Source: Pelagihabitans sp037969055 (GTDB lineage Bacteria; Bacteroidota; Bacteroidia; Flavobacteriales; Flavobacteriaceae). Taken from it: a stretch of 6,964 nucleotides of DNA. Positions within the stretch are counted from its first letter, which is position 1, and each line of letters begins with the position of its first letter. The DNA lies in contig JBBKWR010000182.1 of NCBI GenBank assembly GCA_037969055.1, forward strand, positions 1-6,964, read 5' to 3'. The notes under the pieces were generated by a model. The model did not search any database, was not told where the DNA came from, and saw only the letters and a list, made by a program, of their open reading frames with translations. Positions 1 to 6,964 of this stretch are shown one piece after another. A program made the position numbers and the translations under genes.

Positions 1-144
1 GACGCAGGCTTTAGGGGTGGGCTATCGGTAGAATTATTCAACAAGGAATATTGGGCCACTATGGATGCAGAAACCATGTTGAAGAACAGTTATGAAAAAA
101 CGGTAGCTGTGGTGGAACACGCTTTGGCAGACAAGCTCGAGTGA
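1..144 (+). CDS. Sugar phosphate isomerase/epimerase-like TIM-barrel protein, C-terminal fragment
   Basis: Frame 1 is open from the window edge to a TGA at 142-144, followed at once by an in-frame TAA, giving a tandem stop. The last 47 residues are visible. They contain GGLSVELFNKEYW, then an Ala/Glu/Lys-rich helix ending in VVEHALADKLE. A strand with S-[IV]-E-L-F-N-x-E-Y-W followed by a closing helix is the typical end of xylose-isomerase-like/AP-endonuclease-2 TIM-barrel proteins annotated as sugar phosphate isomerase/epimerase, where the strand Glu often binds the metal. The family uses a divalent metal to isomerise, epimerise or dehydrate sugars or polyols; the substrate cannot be told from this fragment. 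It lies 113 bases upstream of the GH63 gene on the same strand and may belong to the same sugar-use locus. The family call rests on a short tail, so it is moderate. Confidence 0.7.
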   Translation, partial: DAGFRGGLSVELFNKEYWATMDAETMLKNSYEKTVAVVEHALADKLE

Positions 145-186
145 TAATATTTAACATCTCCAACTCGCATCAAATCAACGCTTAGA

Positions 187-194
187 TAATTTTG
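187..194 (+). promoter_or_regulatory. Candidate Bacteroidota -7 promoter element (TAATTTTG)
   Basis: TAATTTTG matches the Bacteroidota -7 consensus TAnnTTTG exactly and lies 63 bases before the GH63 start, in the only sizeable gap of the window (145-257). No clear -33 TTTG is seen 19-21 bases upstream, which weakens the call. An alternative pair uses TTTG at 191-194 as -33 and the imperfect TAGTTTTTG at 214-222 as -7, with 19 bases between them. Either would drive the GH63-fusion-GH3 genes. The rest of the gap shows no hairpin or direct repeat that I can support. Confidence 0.35.
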
Positions 195-257
195 CTGAAC
201 TTTTGTCTTACCTTAGTTTTTGATGCCACGCCGGTAATAGCATCCAAAAAACATTGA

Positions 258-2297
258 ATGGACAGAAATATTTTGGGATTTGTCGCACTAATTTTATTGT
301 GTATGTGCTGTTGCGTCGAAAATAATGCGCACAAAAGCAACGGCACGGAAAAGACAGATTATCTTACATTTTCGAAAGACATTCTGAATTTCCAAGGGAC
401 CCCACGAAATAAGACGGACCGTAGCATGCTCATGTTTTCGGATCAAGGGGCCTGGTTCGCCTATAGTTTACCAAACACCGTTACTGCATATGGGGGATTC
501 TCTGGTCCGTTTTTATTGACACAGGAAAATGGCATATGGGCCGCGCCTACCTTAAGCCAGTACTTTCTTTCCAATAGTGGGAACGAACAAAATCTGATCG
601 ATTGGAAAAACGATTTGGAAGAACAAAAAAGTTTTGCCAGTCATTTGGAACAAACCTATCAAAGTGAGAATTTGAAAATTGGGCAAGAACTGGTCTTTTT
701 ATCAGGGCACACCGCATTACAACGAACGATTATCACCAATAAATCCGAAGAAGATATTTCTATAGATTCAGGTTTCCAAGGGAAATTATTCTCGTTAGAC
801 ATGCGTGCTTCCAAAGAGGATGGAGGCATAAAGATTGGTAGTAGTAAAAGTGAGGCAGTGGGGCACATACAATTTATTAAGGGATCTAACAGTGTTATTC
901 TTACAGACAGTCTCACATATAAGGTGGCCAACCAAAGCTTTGTTCTAAGGCGCAATGAATCGAAGCAGTTTGTCATTTCACAGACCTTTATATTTCCAGA
1001 ATATTCATGGGATGAAGAACGGATATCGATTTTACAAGTCGATTTCGACTCGCTGCTCAACACTCGAAAGGCTGAAAAAGAAAATGAATTGAACGCGGTG
1101 ATCAGCAACCAGAAAGTCAAGTTCAAGGATGTTAAATATTCCGAAGTCCTGGCCAAAGCGCACCTGACCTTACAAAACAATTGGCGTATTCCTGCTGGAG
1201 CGCTTAAACATCAAGGTCTATTTCCAAGTTACCATTATGAATGGTTTCACGGGTTCTGGGCATGGGACTCTTGGAAACATGCCGTGGGACTTTCCTATTT
1301 TAATCCGCAATTGGCAAAAGATCAAGTACGTGCCCTGTTCGATTTTCAAAGGGAAGATGGATTCATCCTTGACTGTATTTATAGGGACACCACCATAGAA
1401 CCACACAATTACAGGGACACAAAACCACCACTATCTGCATGGGCCGTAAGCAAAATTTATGAACATGATCTAGATCTTGAATTCGTAACGGAAATGTATC
1501 CCAAGCTTAAAAAATACCATCAATGGTGGTATGACCAACGGGATCATGATAAAGATGGATTATGCGAATTCGGATCGACCGATGGCACCCTGATAGCAGC
1601 AAAATGGGAAAGCGGTATGGACAATGCCATTCGATTCGACACTTCAAAAATTTTGAAGAATGCTGAAGGTGCTTTTTCTTTGGATCAAGAGAGTGTGGAC
1701 CTTAATGCTTATCTCTATGCTGAAAAAAACTATTTGGCATTATTGGCTGCGGCTTTGAACAAGACGGAAGAAGCCAGCACCTTTAAAAAAGATGCTGCCC
1801 TTTTAAAAAAACGTATACAAGAACAATTTTATGACCCAGAGGATGAGTGGTTTTATGATACTAATTTAGAAGGTACTATTTTTATAAAAGGTGCGGGAAG
1901 CGAGGGTTGGACACCGCTATGGGCCAATGCGGCAACAAAAGTGCAAGCTGTCGCCGTAAAAGACAAAATGATGGATCCCGACAAATTCTATACCCAAGTA
2001 CCTTTTCAAACACTATCCAAAGACCACCCAAAATTCGACCCTCTAAATGGTTATTGGCGCGGCCCCAATTGGTTAGATCAGGCCTATTTTGGGATAAAGG
2101 GACTGCGTAACTATGGCTTTGAGCATGAAGCTGATAAAGCTACTTCCCAAATACTCCTGGGCGCCAACGGTCTTTTACAAAAAGGAACGGCCATTCGGGA
2201 AAATTACCATCCCATCACGGGTGAAGGAAGGGAGGCCCAAAACTTTAGTTGGAGCGCCGCCCATATTATTATGCTATTAATGGAGGATGACAAATGA
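258..2297 (+). CDS. Exported glycoside hydrolase family 63 protein (YgjK-like, probable alpha-glucosidase)
   Basis: A 679-residue glycosidase expected to cleave a terminal alpha-linked glucose (GH63, inverting) outside the cytoplasm. Residues 4-19 are hydrophobic and end in a Cys cluster (C15, C17-C19), so this is a signal peptide and perhaps a lipoprotein, although no cysteine has a canonical lipobox. Residues about 40-285 form the beta-sandwich domain usual in this family. Residues about 290-676 form the (alpha/alpha)6 barrel, with HGFWAWDSWKHAV (331-343), KPPLSAWAVSK (389-399), ESGMDN (451-456), GYWRGPNWLDQAY (598-610) and IRENYHPITGEG (646-657). By analogy with YgjK and trehalase-type barrels, D455 is the likely acid and E648 the likely base. 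The ATG at 258 is chosen because the signal sequence follows directly; the region before it is A-rich without a Shine-Dalgarno. The stop overlaps the next start (ATGA). Related functions such as mannosylglycerate hydrolase cannot be excluded; the fold and family are secure, the substrate is not. Confidence 0.85.
   Translation: MDRNILGFVALILLCMCCCVENNAHKSNGTEKTDYLTFSKDILNFQGTPRNKTDRSMLMFSDQGAWFAYSLPNTVTAYGGFSGPFLLTQENGIWAAPTLSQYFLSNSGNEQNLIDWKNDLEEQKSFASHLEQTYQSENLKIGQELVFLSGHTALQRTIITNKSEEDISIDSGFQGKLFSLDMRASKEDGGIKIGSSKSEAVGHIQFIKGSNSVILTDSLTYKVANQSFVLRRNESKQFVISQTFIFPEYSWDEERISILQVDFDSLLNTRKAEKENELNAVISNQKVKFKDVKYSEVLAKAHLTLQNNWRIPAGALKHQGLFPSYHYEWFHGFWAWDSWKHAVGLSYFNPQLAKDQVRALFDFQREDGFILDCIYRDTTIEPHNYRDTKPPLSAWAVSKIYEHDLDLEFVTEMYPKLKKYHQWWYDQRDHDKDGLCEFGSTDGTLIAAKWESGMDNAIRFDTSKILKNAEGAFSLDQESVDLNAYLYAEKNYLALLAAALNKTEEASTFKKDAALLKKRIQEQFYDPEDEWFYDTNLEGTIFIKGAGSEGWTPLWANAATKVQAVAVKDKMMDPDKFYTQVPFQTLSKDHPKFDPLNGYWRGPNWLDQAYFGIKGLRNYGFEHEADKATSQILLGANGLLQKGTAIRENYHPITGEGREAQNFSWSAAHIIMLLMEDDK
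2282..2287 (+). promoter_or_regulatory. Shine-Dalgarno GGAGGA for the overlapping fusion gene
   Basis: GGAGGA lies six bases before the ATG at 2294, inside the last codons of the GH63 gene. The two genes overlap as ATGA (2294-2297). A strong SD is unusual here because the other two starts in the window have none, and it supports both the chosen start and coupled re-initiation of translation. Confidence 0.6.
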
Positions 2298-5200
2298 ACT
2301 ATAGTCTCTTAAAAATAACCACAGAAAAGGCAGAAAAAATTGCCCTTGAATTGTTCAATATCCAAGGTGTTGCCACTCCCCTCCCGGGGGAAATTGATTT
2401 CAATTTTAGACTCAAAGTTGCAAAGCGCGATGGCTATATCCTAAAAATTTCAAGGCCAGATGAGGATGGGGAATACTTGGATTTTCAACAACAATTACTA
2501 CTGCATGTCGCAAAGAAAGGCCGAGACTTGATATCGCCACATGTTAGTCCAGATATAAAAGGAAATGCTATCTCTCAGTTCACAGATGAGAAGGGGAATC
2601 GCAGAAAGGTACGATTGTTGACCTGGATTCCGGGAAGGATATGGAGTAGTGTAAACCCACAATTGGGGGAGCTTAGATTTAGTTTGGGTGAAAATTGCGG
2701 AAGATTGACCCAAGCCCTGCAGGGGTTTGATCACCAGATGGCGCATCGCGATTTTGTTTGGGATATTGCACAAGCCGCTTGGACCAAACCACATATCGAC
2801 TTATTTGAAGGCGAACAAAGGGAAATCATAACCTTTTTCCATAACATTTTTGAGGGTATACAGCACACATATAATACGCTCCGAAAAGCAGTGGTTCATA
2901 ACGACGCCAACGATAATAATGTAATTGTTTCGGCAGAATTGATCCACCCAAAGGTAAAAGCCTCCATTGATTATGGCGACTCGGTGTATACCCAGATCAT
3001 AAATGACCTAGCCGTAGCATGTGCCTATGCGATCATGCACCATAACGATCCTTTGGACGCCGCTTTGCCGATAATAGAAGGATACCATACCACTTTTGCC
3101 CTCGAAGCTTCTGAATTGGAGCATCTTTATATCGCGATTGCCATGCGATTGGTGATTTCCGTGACCAAATCCGCAATTAATAAAGTTGCGGAACCCGGTA
3201 ACGAATATTTATTGATCAGCGAAAAACCGGCTTGGGAGCTGCTGCGTAAGTGGCGGGCCATTAACCCTGATTTTGCCCTGGGCAGTTTTAGGGAGGCCTG
3301 TGGATGGACGGCACATCCAGCGACGGAAAAATTCAACAAATGGGCAAAAAATCAAAGTATCAAATTGTCCCAATTATTTCCGACCGTCGCCAAGGATGAT
3401 GTTCATCATTTAGACTTGAGCGTCTCCAGCAAATGGGTGGGGCATGAAAAGGATTTTAATGATTTGGCGTTTTTTCAATTTAAGATCGAGAAACTTCAGC
3501 AGAAATTTCCGCAGAAAATAATTGCTGGGGGCTATTTGGAACCGCGCGCCCTGTACACCTCATCCGCCTATGACAAAATAGGAAACAGCGGACGCGAAAG
3601 CAGGACCGTTCATTTAGGAATTGATTTTTGGTTACCGGCCAATACTCCCGTTCATACCCTGTTGGATGGGGAAGTGATCACAGCCGTCAATGATGCCGGG
3701 GACAAGGAATATGGAGGCTTGGTCATCTTAAAACATCTTGTGGACGAACTAGTATTTTATACCTTATATGGCCATCTTACGGTGGCCAGCGCCACAAAAC
3801 ACAAAATAGGAGATCGACTAAAGGCTAGTGATCTCGTTGGAAATTTAGGGAATTATCCCGAAAACGGGAATTGGGCCCCACACCTCCATTTTCAGTTGCT
3901 TCTTTCAATGCTTCATTACAAAATCGATTATCCGGGGGTCGCATATGCCAGTCAACTTGATTTATGGAAAAGCATTTGTCCAGATCCGAATTTATTATTT
4001 AAGTCAAAAGCACTTCAAGCGAAGTCCTCGATCACGAATAACGAACTTATAGCCTATCGGAAGCAACATTTGGGCAAGAGTTTAAGCCTACAATATAAGG
4101 AGCCAATTAAGATGGTACGTGGGTCGGGCCAATATCTCATCGACCAAATGGGAAGAAAATATCTCGATACCGTTAACAATGTGGCCCATGTAGGCCATGA
4201 ACATCCAGCTGTGGTTAAGGCCGGGCAAGAACAAATGGCGCTACTCAACACCAATTCGCGCTATCTGCATGAAAATATCAACGCACTGGCCAAGGAGCTA
4301 TTGGAAACACTGCCACCAGAATTGAGTGTCCTGCATTTTGTCAACTCTGGAAGTGAGGCCAATGAATTGGCTATTCGAATGGTGAAGGCCGCCACGGGCG
4401 AACGCGATATTATCGCCTCCGAAGTTGGGTATCACGGAAATTCAAATATGTGTATCGATATCAGCTCCTATAAATTTGATGGGAAAGGCGGTCTAGGTGC
4501 TCCGGAGCATACCCACATTTTTCCATTGCCCGATGCCTTTAGGGGAAAATATCGGGGCACGGATACTGGAATAATGTATGCAGAGGAAGTTAAAAAGCAG
4601 ATCGATCGCATCCATAAAAAGGGACGGGGTGTTGGTGCCATAATCGTGGAACCGATCATAAGCTGTGGCGGCCAGATTGAACTCCCAAAAGATTTTCTCA
4701 CCAAGTCATATGGATTTGTGAGGGCGGCGGGCGGACTCTGTATCTCTGACGAGGTGCAAGTAGGTTGTGGTCGCATGGGCAAGACTTTTTGGGGGTTCCA
4801 ATTGCATGATGTAATCCCAGATATTGTTACCATAGGAAAACCTTTGGGGAACGGACATCCATTGGCGGCCGTGGCCTGTACCCAAGAAGTTGCGCAAAAG
4901 TTCGCCAATGGGATGGAGTATTTCAATACTTTTGGGGGTAACCCAGTTTCTTGTGCCATTGGAACGGCGGTGCTACAAGTTGTAAAATCTGAAAAACTTC
5001 AAAAGAATGCCTTGGAAATAGGCAACTACCTAAAATCAGAATTGAAGACGCTTGCTGCTGAATTTCCGATTATTGGGGATGTTCGCGGACAAGGTCTATT
5101 TTTGGGCATTGAATTGGTAGGTGCCGAAATGAAGCCCCTGGGCGACCAAACGGATTACCTGGCCAACCGGATGAAAGACCACGGGATATTAATGAGCACC

Positions 5201-5326
5201 GATGGCCCCGATCATAACGTTTTGAAGATTAAACCGCCCTTGGTCTTTTCTAGGGTAAATGCCGAAGAATTGGTTTTTTATTTGAAAAAGATCTTGGCCG
5301 AAGACTTTATGAATGCCCCTTTATAG
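2294..5326 (+). CDS. Three-domain fusion: APH/hydroxylysine-kinase-like kinase, M23 metallopeptidase, AGXT2L-type class-III PLP phospho-lyase
   Basis: A 1010-residue cytoplasmic-looking protein with no signal peptide. Residues about 1-340 are an aminoglycoside-phosphotransferase-fold kinase: YILKI with ATP-site K51, catalytic loop VHNDANDNN (H202, D204, N209) and metal-binding IDYGD (D226). Residues about 435-575 are an M23/LytM domain with a complete zinc set: HLGID (H440, D444), LYGHL (H494) and HLHF (H530, H532). Residues about 585-1005 are a class-III aminotransferase fold: SGSEAN (685-690), YHGNS (713-717), DEVQVGCGR (819-827), PLP lysine K849 in GKPLGNGHP, and NTFGGNPVSC (878-887). The DEVQ, KPxGNGHP and GGNPVSC motifs resemble vertebrate AGXT2L phospho-lyases, which release phosphate and ammonia from phosphoethanolamine or 5-phosphohydroxylysine. 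The fused kinase would make that phosphorylated substrate. Similar bacterial fusions are known. The role of the M23 part is unknown. Domain calls are secure; the substrate is inferred. Transcription and translation are probably coupled to the GH63 gene. Confidence 0.9.
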   Translation: MNYSLLKITTEKAEKIALELFNIQGVATPLPGEIDFNFRLKVAKRDGYILKISRPDEDGEYLDFQQQLLLHVAKKGRDLISPHVSPDIKGNAISQFTDEKGNRRKVRLLTWIPGRIWSSVNPQLGELRFSLGENCGRLTQALQGFDHQMAHRDFVWDIAQAAWTKPHIDLFEGEQREIITFFHNIFEGIQHTYNTLRKAVVHNDANDNNVIVSAELIHPKVKASIDYGDSVYTQIINDLAVACAYAIMHHNDPLDAALPIIEGYHTTFALEASELEHLYIAIAMRLVISVTKSAINKVAEPGNEYLLISEKPAWELLRKWRAINPDFALGSFREACGWTAHPATEKFNKWAKNQSIKLSQLFPTVAKDDVHHLDLSVSSKWVGHEKDFNDLAFFQFKIEKLQQKFPQKIIAGGYLEPRALYTSSAYDKIGNSGRESRTVHLGIDFWLPANTPVHTLLDGEVITAVNDAGDKEYGGLVILKHLVDELVFYTLYGHLTVASATKHKIGDRLKASDLVGNLGNYPENGNWAPHLHFQLLLSMLHYKIDYPGVAYASQLDLWKSICPDPNLLFKSKALQAKSSITNNELIAYRKQHLGKSLSLQYKEPIKMVRGSGQYLIDQMGRKYLDTVNNVAHVGHEHPAVVKAGQEQMALLNTNSRYLHENINALAKELLETLPPELSVLHFVNSGSEANELAIRMVKAATGERDIIASEVGYHGNSNMCIDISSYKFDGKGGLGAPEHTHIFPLPDAFRGKYRGTDTGIMYAEEVKKQIDRIHKKGRGVGAIIVEPIISCGGQIELPKDFLTKSYGFVRAAGGLCISDEVQVGCGRMGKTFWGFQLHDVIPDIVTIGKPLGNGHPLAAVACTQEVAQKFANGMEYFNTFGGNPVSCAIGTAVLQVVKSEKLQKNALEIGNYLKSELKTLAAEFPIIGDVRGQGLFLGIELVGAEMKPLGDQTDYLANRMKDHGILMSTDGPDHNVLKIKPPLVFSRVNAEELVFYLKKILAEDFMNAPL

Positions 5327-5360
5327 CAATAATTACAACCGTAATAAAAAATGAAATGAT

Positions 5361-6964
5361 ATGAAAACTAAACTGCCCAAAATTACACTCGTCTCGATCA
5401 TCGTCATGGTCATCTTGACCTTCACCTCATGTGGTGATAACAAGGCTAAAGAAACTGCAATCCAACCAAAGCAGCCTGAATTGGGACAACGCTCTGCAAA
5501 TATTATTGAGAAAGATGGTTTTGAGTTCAAAGACCTCAACCGAAATGGCCAACTCGACCACTATGAAGATTGGAGGCTATCTCCCGAAAATAGGAGCAAG
5601 GATTTGGTATCGAAAATGTCGCTGGAACAGAAAGCGGGTTTTATGTTGATCAGCACCACAAGATTGGAGAACGATTGGTCTTTTGACACCCCTCAAACCG
5701 AAGGCCCGATTACCAGTGGTTTTAACGAAACCGACATGGTAAGGGATGTCAATATGTTTACAAGAAAACCATTGGAATTTCCCAATATGTTTGCGGCGGG
5801 CACTACGAAGGCGGTAACAGAATTTCACGAAAGGCACTTTATTTTAAGGGCTAATCCATCCCCAAAAATATTGGCGGAGTGGGCCAATAATTTACAGGCG
5901 CTTTGTGAGGGTGACGGTTTGGGCATCCCTGCCATCATAACTTCAAATCCCCGCAATCACATAACCATTGATGCATCGATTGGACTTAGTGTAGGTAAAA
6001 CCCCGTTTTCTACCTGGCCAGGGGAATTGGGATTGGCCGCCATGCGCGACTTTAATTTGGTTCATGAATTCGCTGATATTGCCAGACAGGAATGGCTTGC
6101 GGCAGGTATTCGTAAGGGTTATATGTACATGGCCGATTTAGCGACCGAACCACGCTGGCAACGTGTTGAGGGCACTTTTGGCGAAGATGCGGAACTTGCG
6201 GCAAAAATGATTGAACAAATAGTGATTGGCTTTCAAGGGGACACATTGAACAACACTTCCATCGCGCTTACTACCAAACATTTCCCAGGTGGAGGGGCCG
6301 CTGAAGGCGGGCAAGACCCCCACTTTGATTGGGGCAAACGGGAAATTTTTCCCGGTGGCATGTTCGAAAACAACTTGATTCCGTTTAGAGCGGCCATCAA
6401 GGCCGGCACATCTTCAATTATGCCCTATTATTCTTTTCCGGTGAATACAAAATATGAAGAGGTTGGTTACGCTTATAACAAAGCTATTTTGCAAGATCTA
6501 TTGAGGGGCCAATTGGGTTTTACCGGCATTATCAATTCGGATACCGGGATAATTAATATGATGCCATGGGGGGTGGAAGATTTGAGTATTGTCGATCGTT
6601 ATAAGAAATCTATCGAAGCGGGGGTGAACCTTTTTTCAGGTACGGCCGATCCAACCAGTTTACTGACCACATTAAAGAAATATCCCGAACTTATGGGAAA
6701 GGTCGATGAATCCGTTGAAAGGCTCTTGCTTGAAATTTTTCGTCTTGGTCTATTTGAAAATCCATATGTTGATGTTGATAATGCCTCAAGGATTATTGGG
6801 AAAAAAGAATTTAAAGACAGGGGGGAATTGGCCTTTCGAAAGTCTATTGTCTTATTGAGAAACCTCCCTAATGGGGATAACAAATTTCTCCCGATCCAAC
6901 CAAAGAAGAAGGTGTATTTTGAAACCTATTATCCTAAGAAAGGGGTATCTCCAACGAATGTATA
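5361..6964 (+). CDS. Glycoside hydrolase family 3 lipoprotein (beta-glucosidase-like), 3' end cut by window
   Basis: The frame stays open from ATG 5361 to the window edge, giving 534 residues; about 200-300 more would be expected for GH3. Residues 7-22 are a hydrophobic signal, followed by FTSC with C24 as the probable lipidated cysteine. Residues 58-69 form an EF-hand-like loop DLNRNGQLDHYE with calcium ligands at loop positions 1, 3, 5, 9 and 12. The GH3 TIM barrel covers about 80-465: GDGLGIP (184-190), EPRWQRVEGTFGED (263-276), KHFPGGGA (306-313), and INSDTG (391-396) with D394 as the likely nucleophile. A second (alpha/beta/alpha) domain begins near residue 480 with RKSIVLLRN, and the acid/base Glu should lie beyond the window. 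The family removes non-reducing beta-linked sugars by a retaining mechanism, here probably in the periplasm or on the outer membrane. It starts 34 bases after the fusion gene, with no terminator seen, so it is likely in the same operon. The exact sugar (glucose, xylose or other) is not determinable. Confidence 0.9.
   Translation, partial: MKTKLPKITLVSIIVMVILTFTSCGDNKAKETAIQPKQPELGQRSANIIEKDGFEFKDLNRNGQLDHYEDWRLSPENRSKDLVSKMSLEQKAGFMLISTTRLENDWSFDTPQTEGPITSGFNETDMVRDVNMFTRKPLEFPNMFAAGTTKAVTEFHERHFILRANPSPKILAEWANNLQALCEGDGLGIPAIITSNPRNHITIDASIGLSVGKTPFSTWPGELGLAAMRDFNLVHEFADIARQEWLAAGIRKGYMYMADLATEPRWQRVEGTFGEDAELAAKMIEQIVIGFQGDTLNNTSIALTTKHFPGGGAAEGGQDPHFDWGKREIFPGGMFENNLIPFRAAIKAGTSSIMPYYSFPVNTKYEEVGYAYNKAILQDLLRGQLGFTGIINSDTGIINMMPWGVEDLSIVDRYKKSIEAGVNLFSGTADPTSLLTTLKKYPELMGKVDESVERLLLEIFRLGLFENPYVDVDNASRIIGKKEFKDRGELAFRKSIVLLRNLPNGDNKFLPIQPKKKVYFETYYPKKGVSPTNV

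Noticed and set aside
145..186. Possible terminator after the epimerase-like gene
   Set aside because: AT-rich but no GC-rich stem followed by a T run could be found.
659..1180. 173-codon open frame on the - strand
   Set aside because: Antisense to the beta-sandwich and linker of GH63; the product is Ser/Leu/Cys-rich, has no family features, and reads as a shadow.
4468..4959. 163-codon open frame on the - strand
   Set aside because: Lies wholly inside the PLP domain of the fusion, whose motifs are strongly conserved in the + frame; its product is Pro/Ser/Cys-rich with no recognisable motif.
5351..5359. ATG AAA TGA mini-frame immediately before the GH3 start
   Set aside because: One sense codon after the ATG in an A-rich leader; chance is a sufficient explanation and no ribosome site supports it.
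5327..5360. Possible separate promoter or terminator between the fusion and GH3 genes
   Set aside because: The 34-base gap has no TAnnTTTG element and no hairpin; it looks like an ordinary intra-operon spacer.
5431..5837. Short open frames on both strands (5431-5649 +, 5577-5837 -)
   Set aside because: Both fall inside the GH3 gene, whose frame runs unbroken from 5361 with a lipoprotein signal, EF-hand loop and GH3 motifs.

Overview
The window reads as an accessory carbohydrate and amine catabolic region of a member of the Bacteroidota, probably a marine-type flavobacterium. The reasons are the A-rich and mostly Shine-Dalgarno-poor gene starts, a TAnnTTTG-type -7 element, lipoprotein-like secreted glycosidases, and protein families common in that phylum. 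The taxon is inferred from style only; no rRNA or marker gene is present.

Layout, all on the + strand: (1) 1-144, the C-terminal end of a sugar phosphate isomerase/epimerase-like TIM-barrel protein. (2) 145-257, a 113-base gap that may hold a promoter. (3) 258-2297, an exported glycosidase of the GH63 (YgjK-like) family with an (alpha/alpha)6 barrel and both expected catalytic acids. (4) 2294-5326, overlapping the previous stop by ATGA, a 1010-residue three-domain fusion: an aminoglycoside-phosphotransferase/hydroxylysine-kinase-like kinase, an M23 zinc peptidase domain and a class-III aminotransferase-fold PLP enzyme of the AGXT2L phospho-lyase type. (5) 5361-6964, the N-terminal 534 residues of a GH3 beta-glycosidase lipoprotein with an EF-hand-like loop, cut by the window end.

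The genes are close and co-directional, so 258 to 6964 is likely one operon. The two glycosidases would act outside the cytoplasm. The fusion has no signal peptide and should act inside, phosphorylating an amino-alcohol and then eliminating phosphate and ammonia. The most interesting reading is that these functions serve one substrate, a glycosylated amino-alcohol. Glucosyl-galactosyl-hydroxylysine, the collagen-type glycan, fits unusually well: YgjK-like GH63 enzymes are thought to favour Glc-alpha-1,2-Gal, and the kinase plus phospho-lyase pair resembles the vertebrate hydroxylysine degradation enzymes. This is a hypothesis. No beta-galactosidase for the remaining sugar is recognised in the window.

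No tRNA, rRNA, CRISPR array, insertion sequence or convincing terminator was seen.
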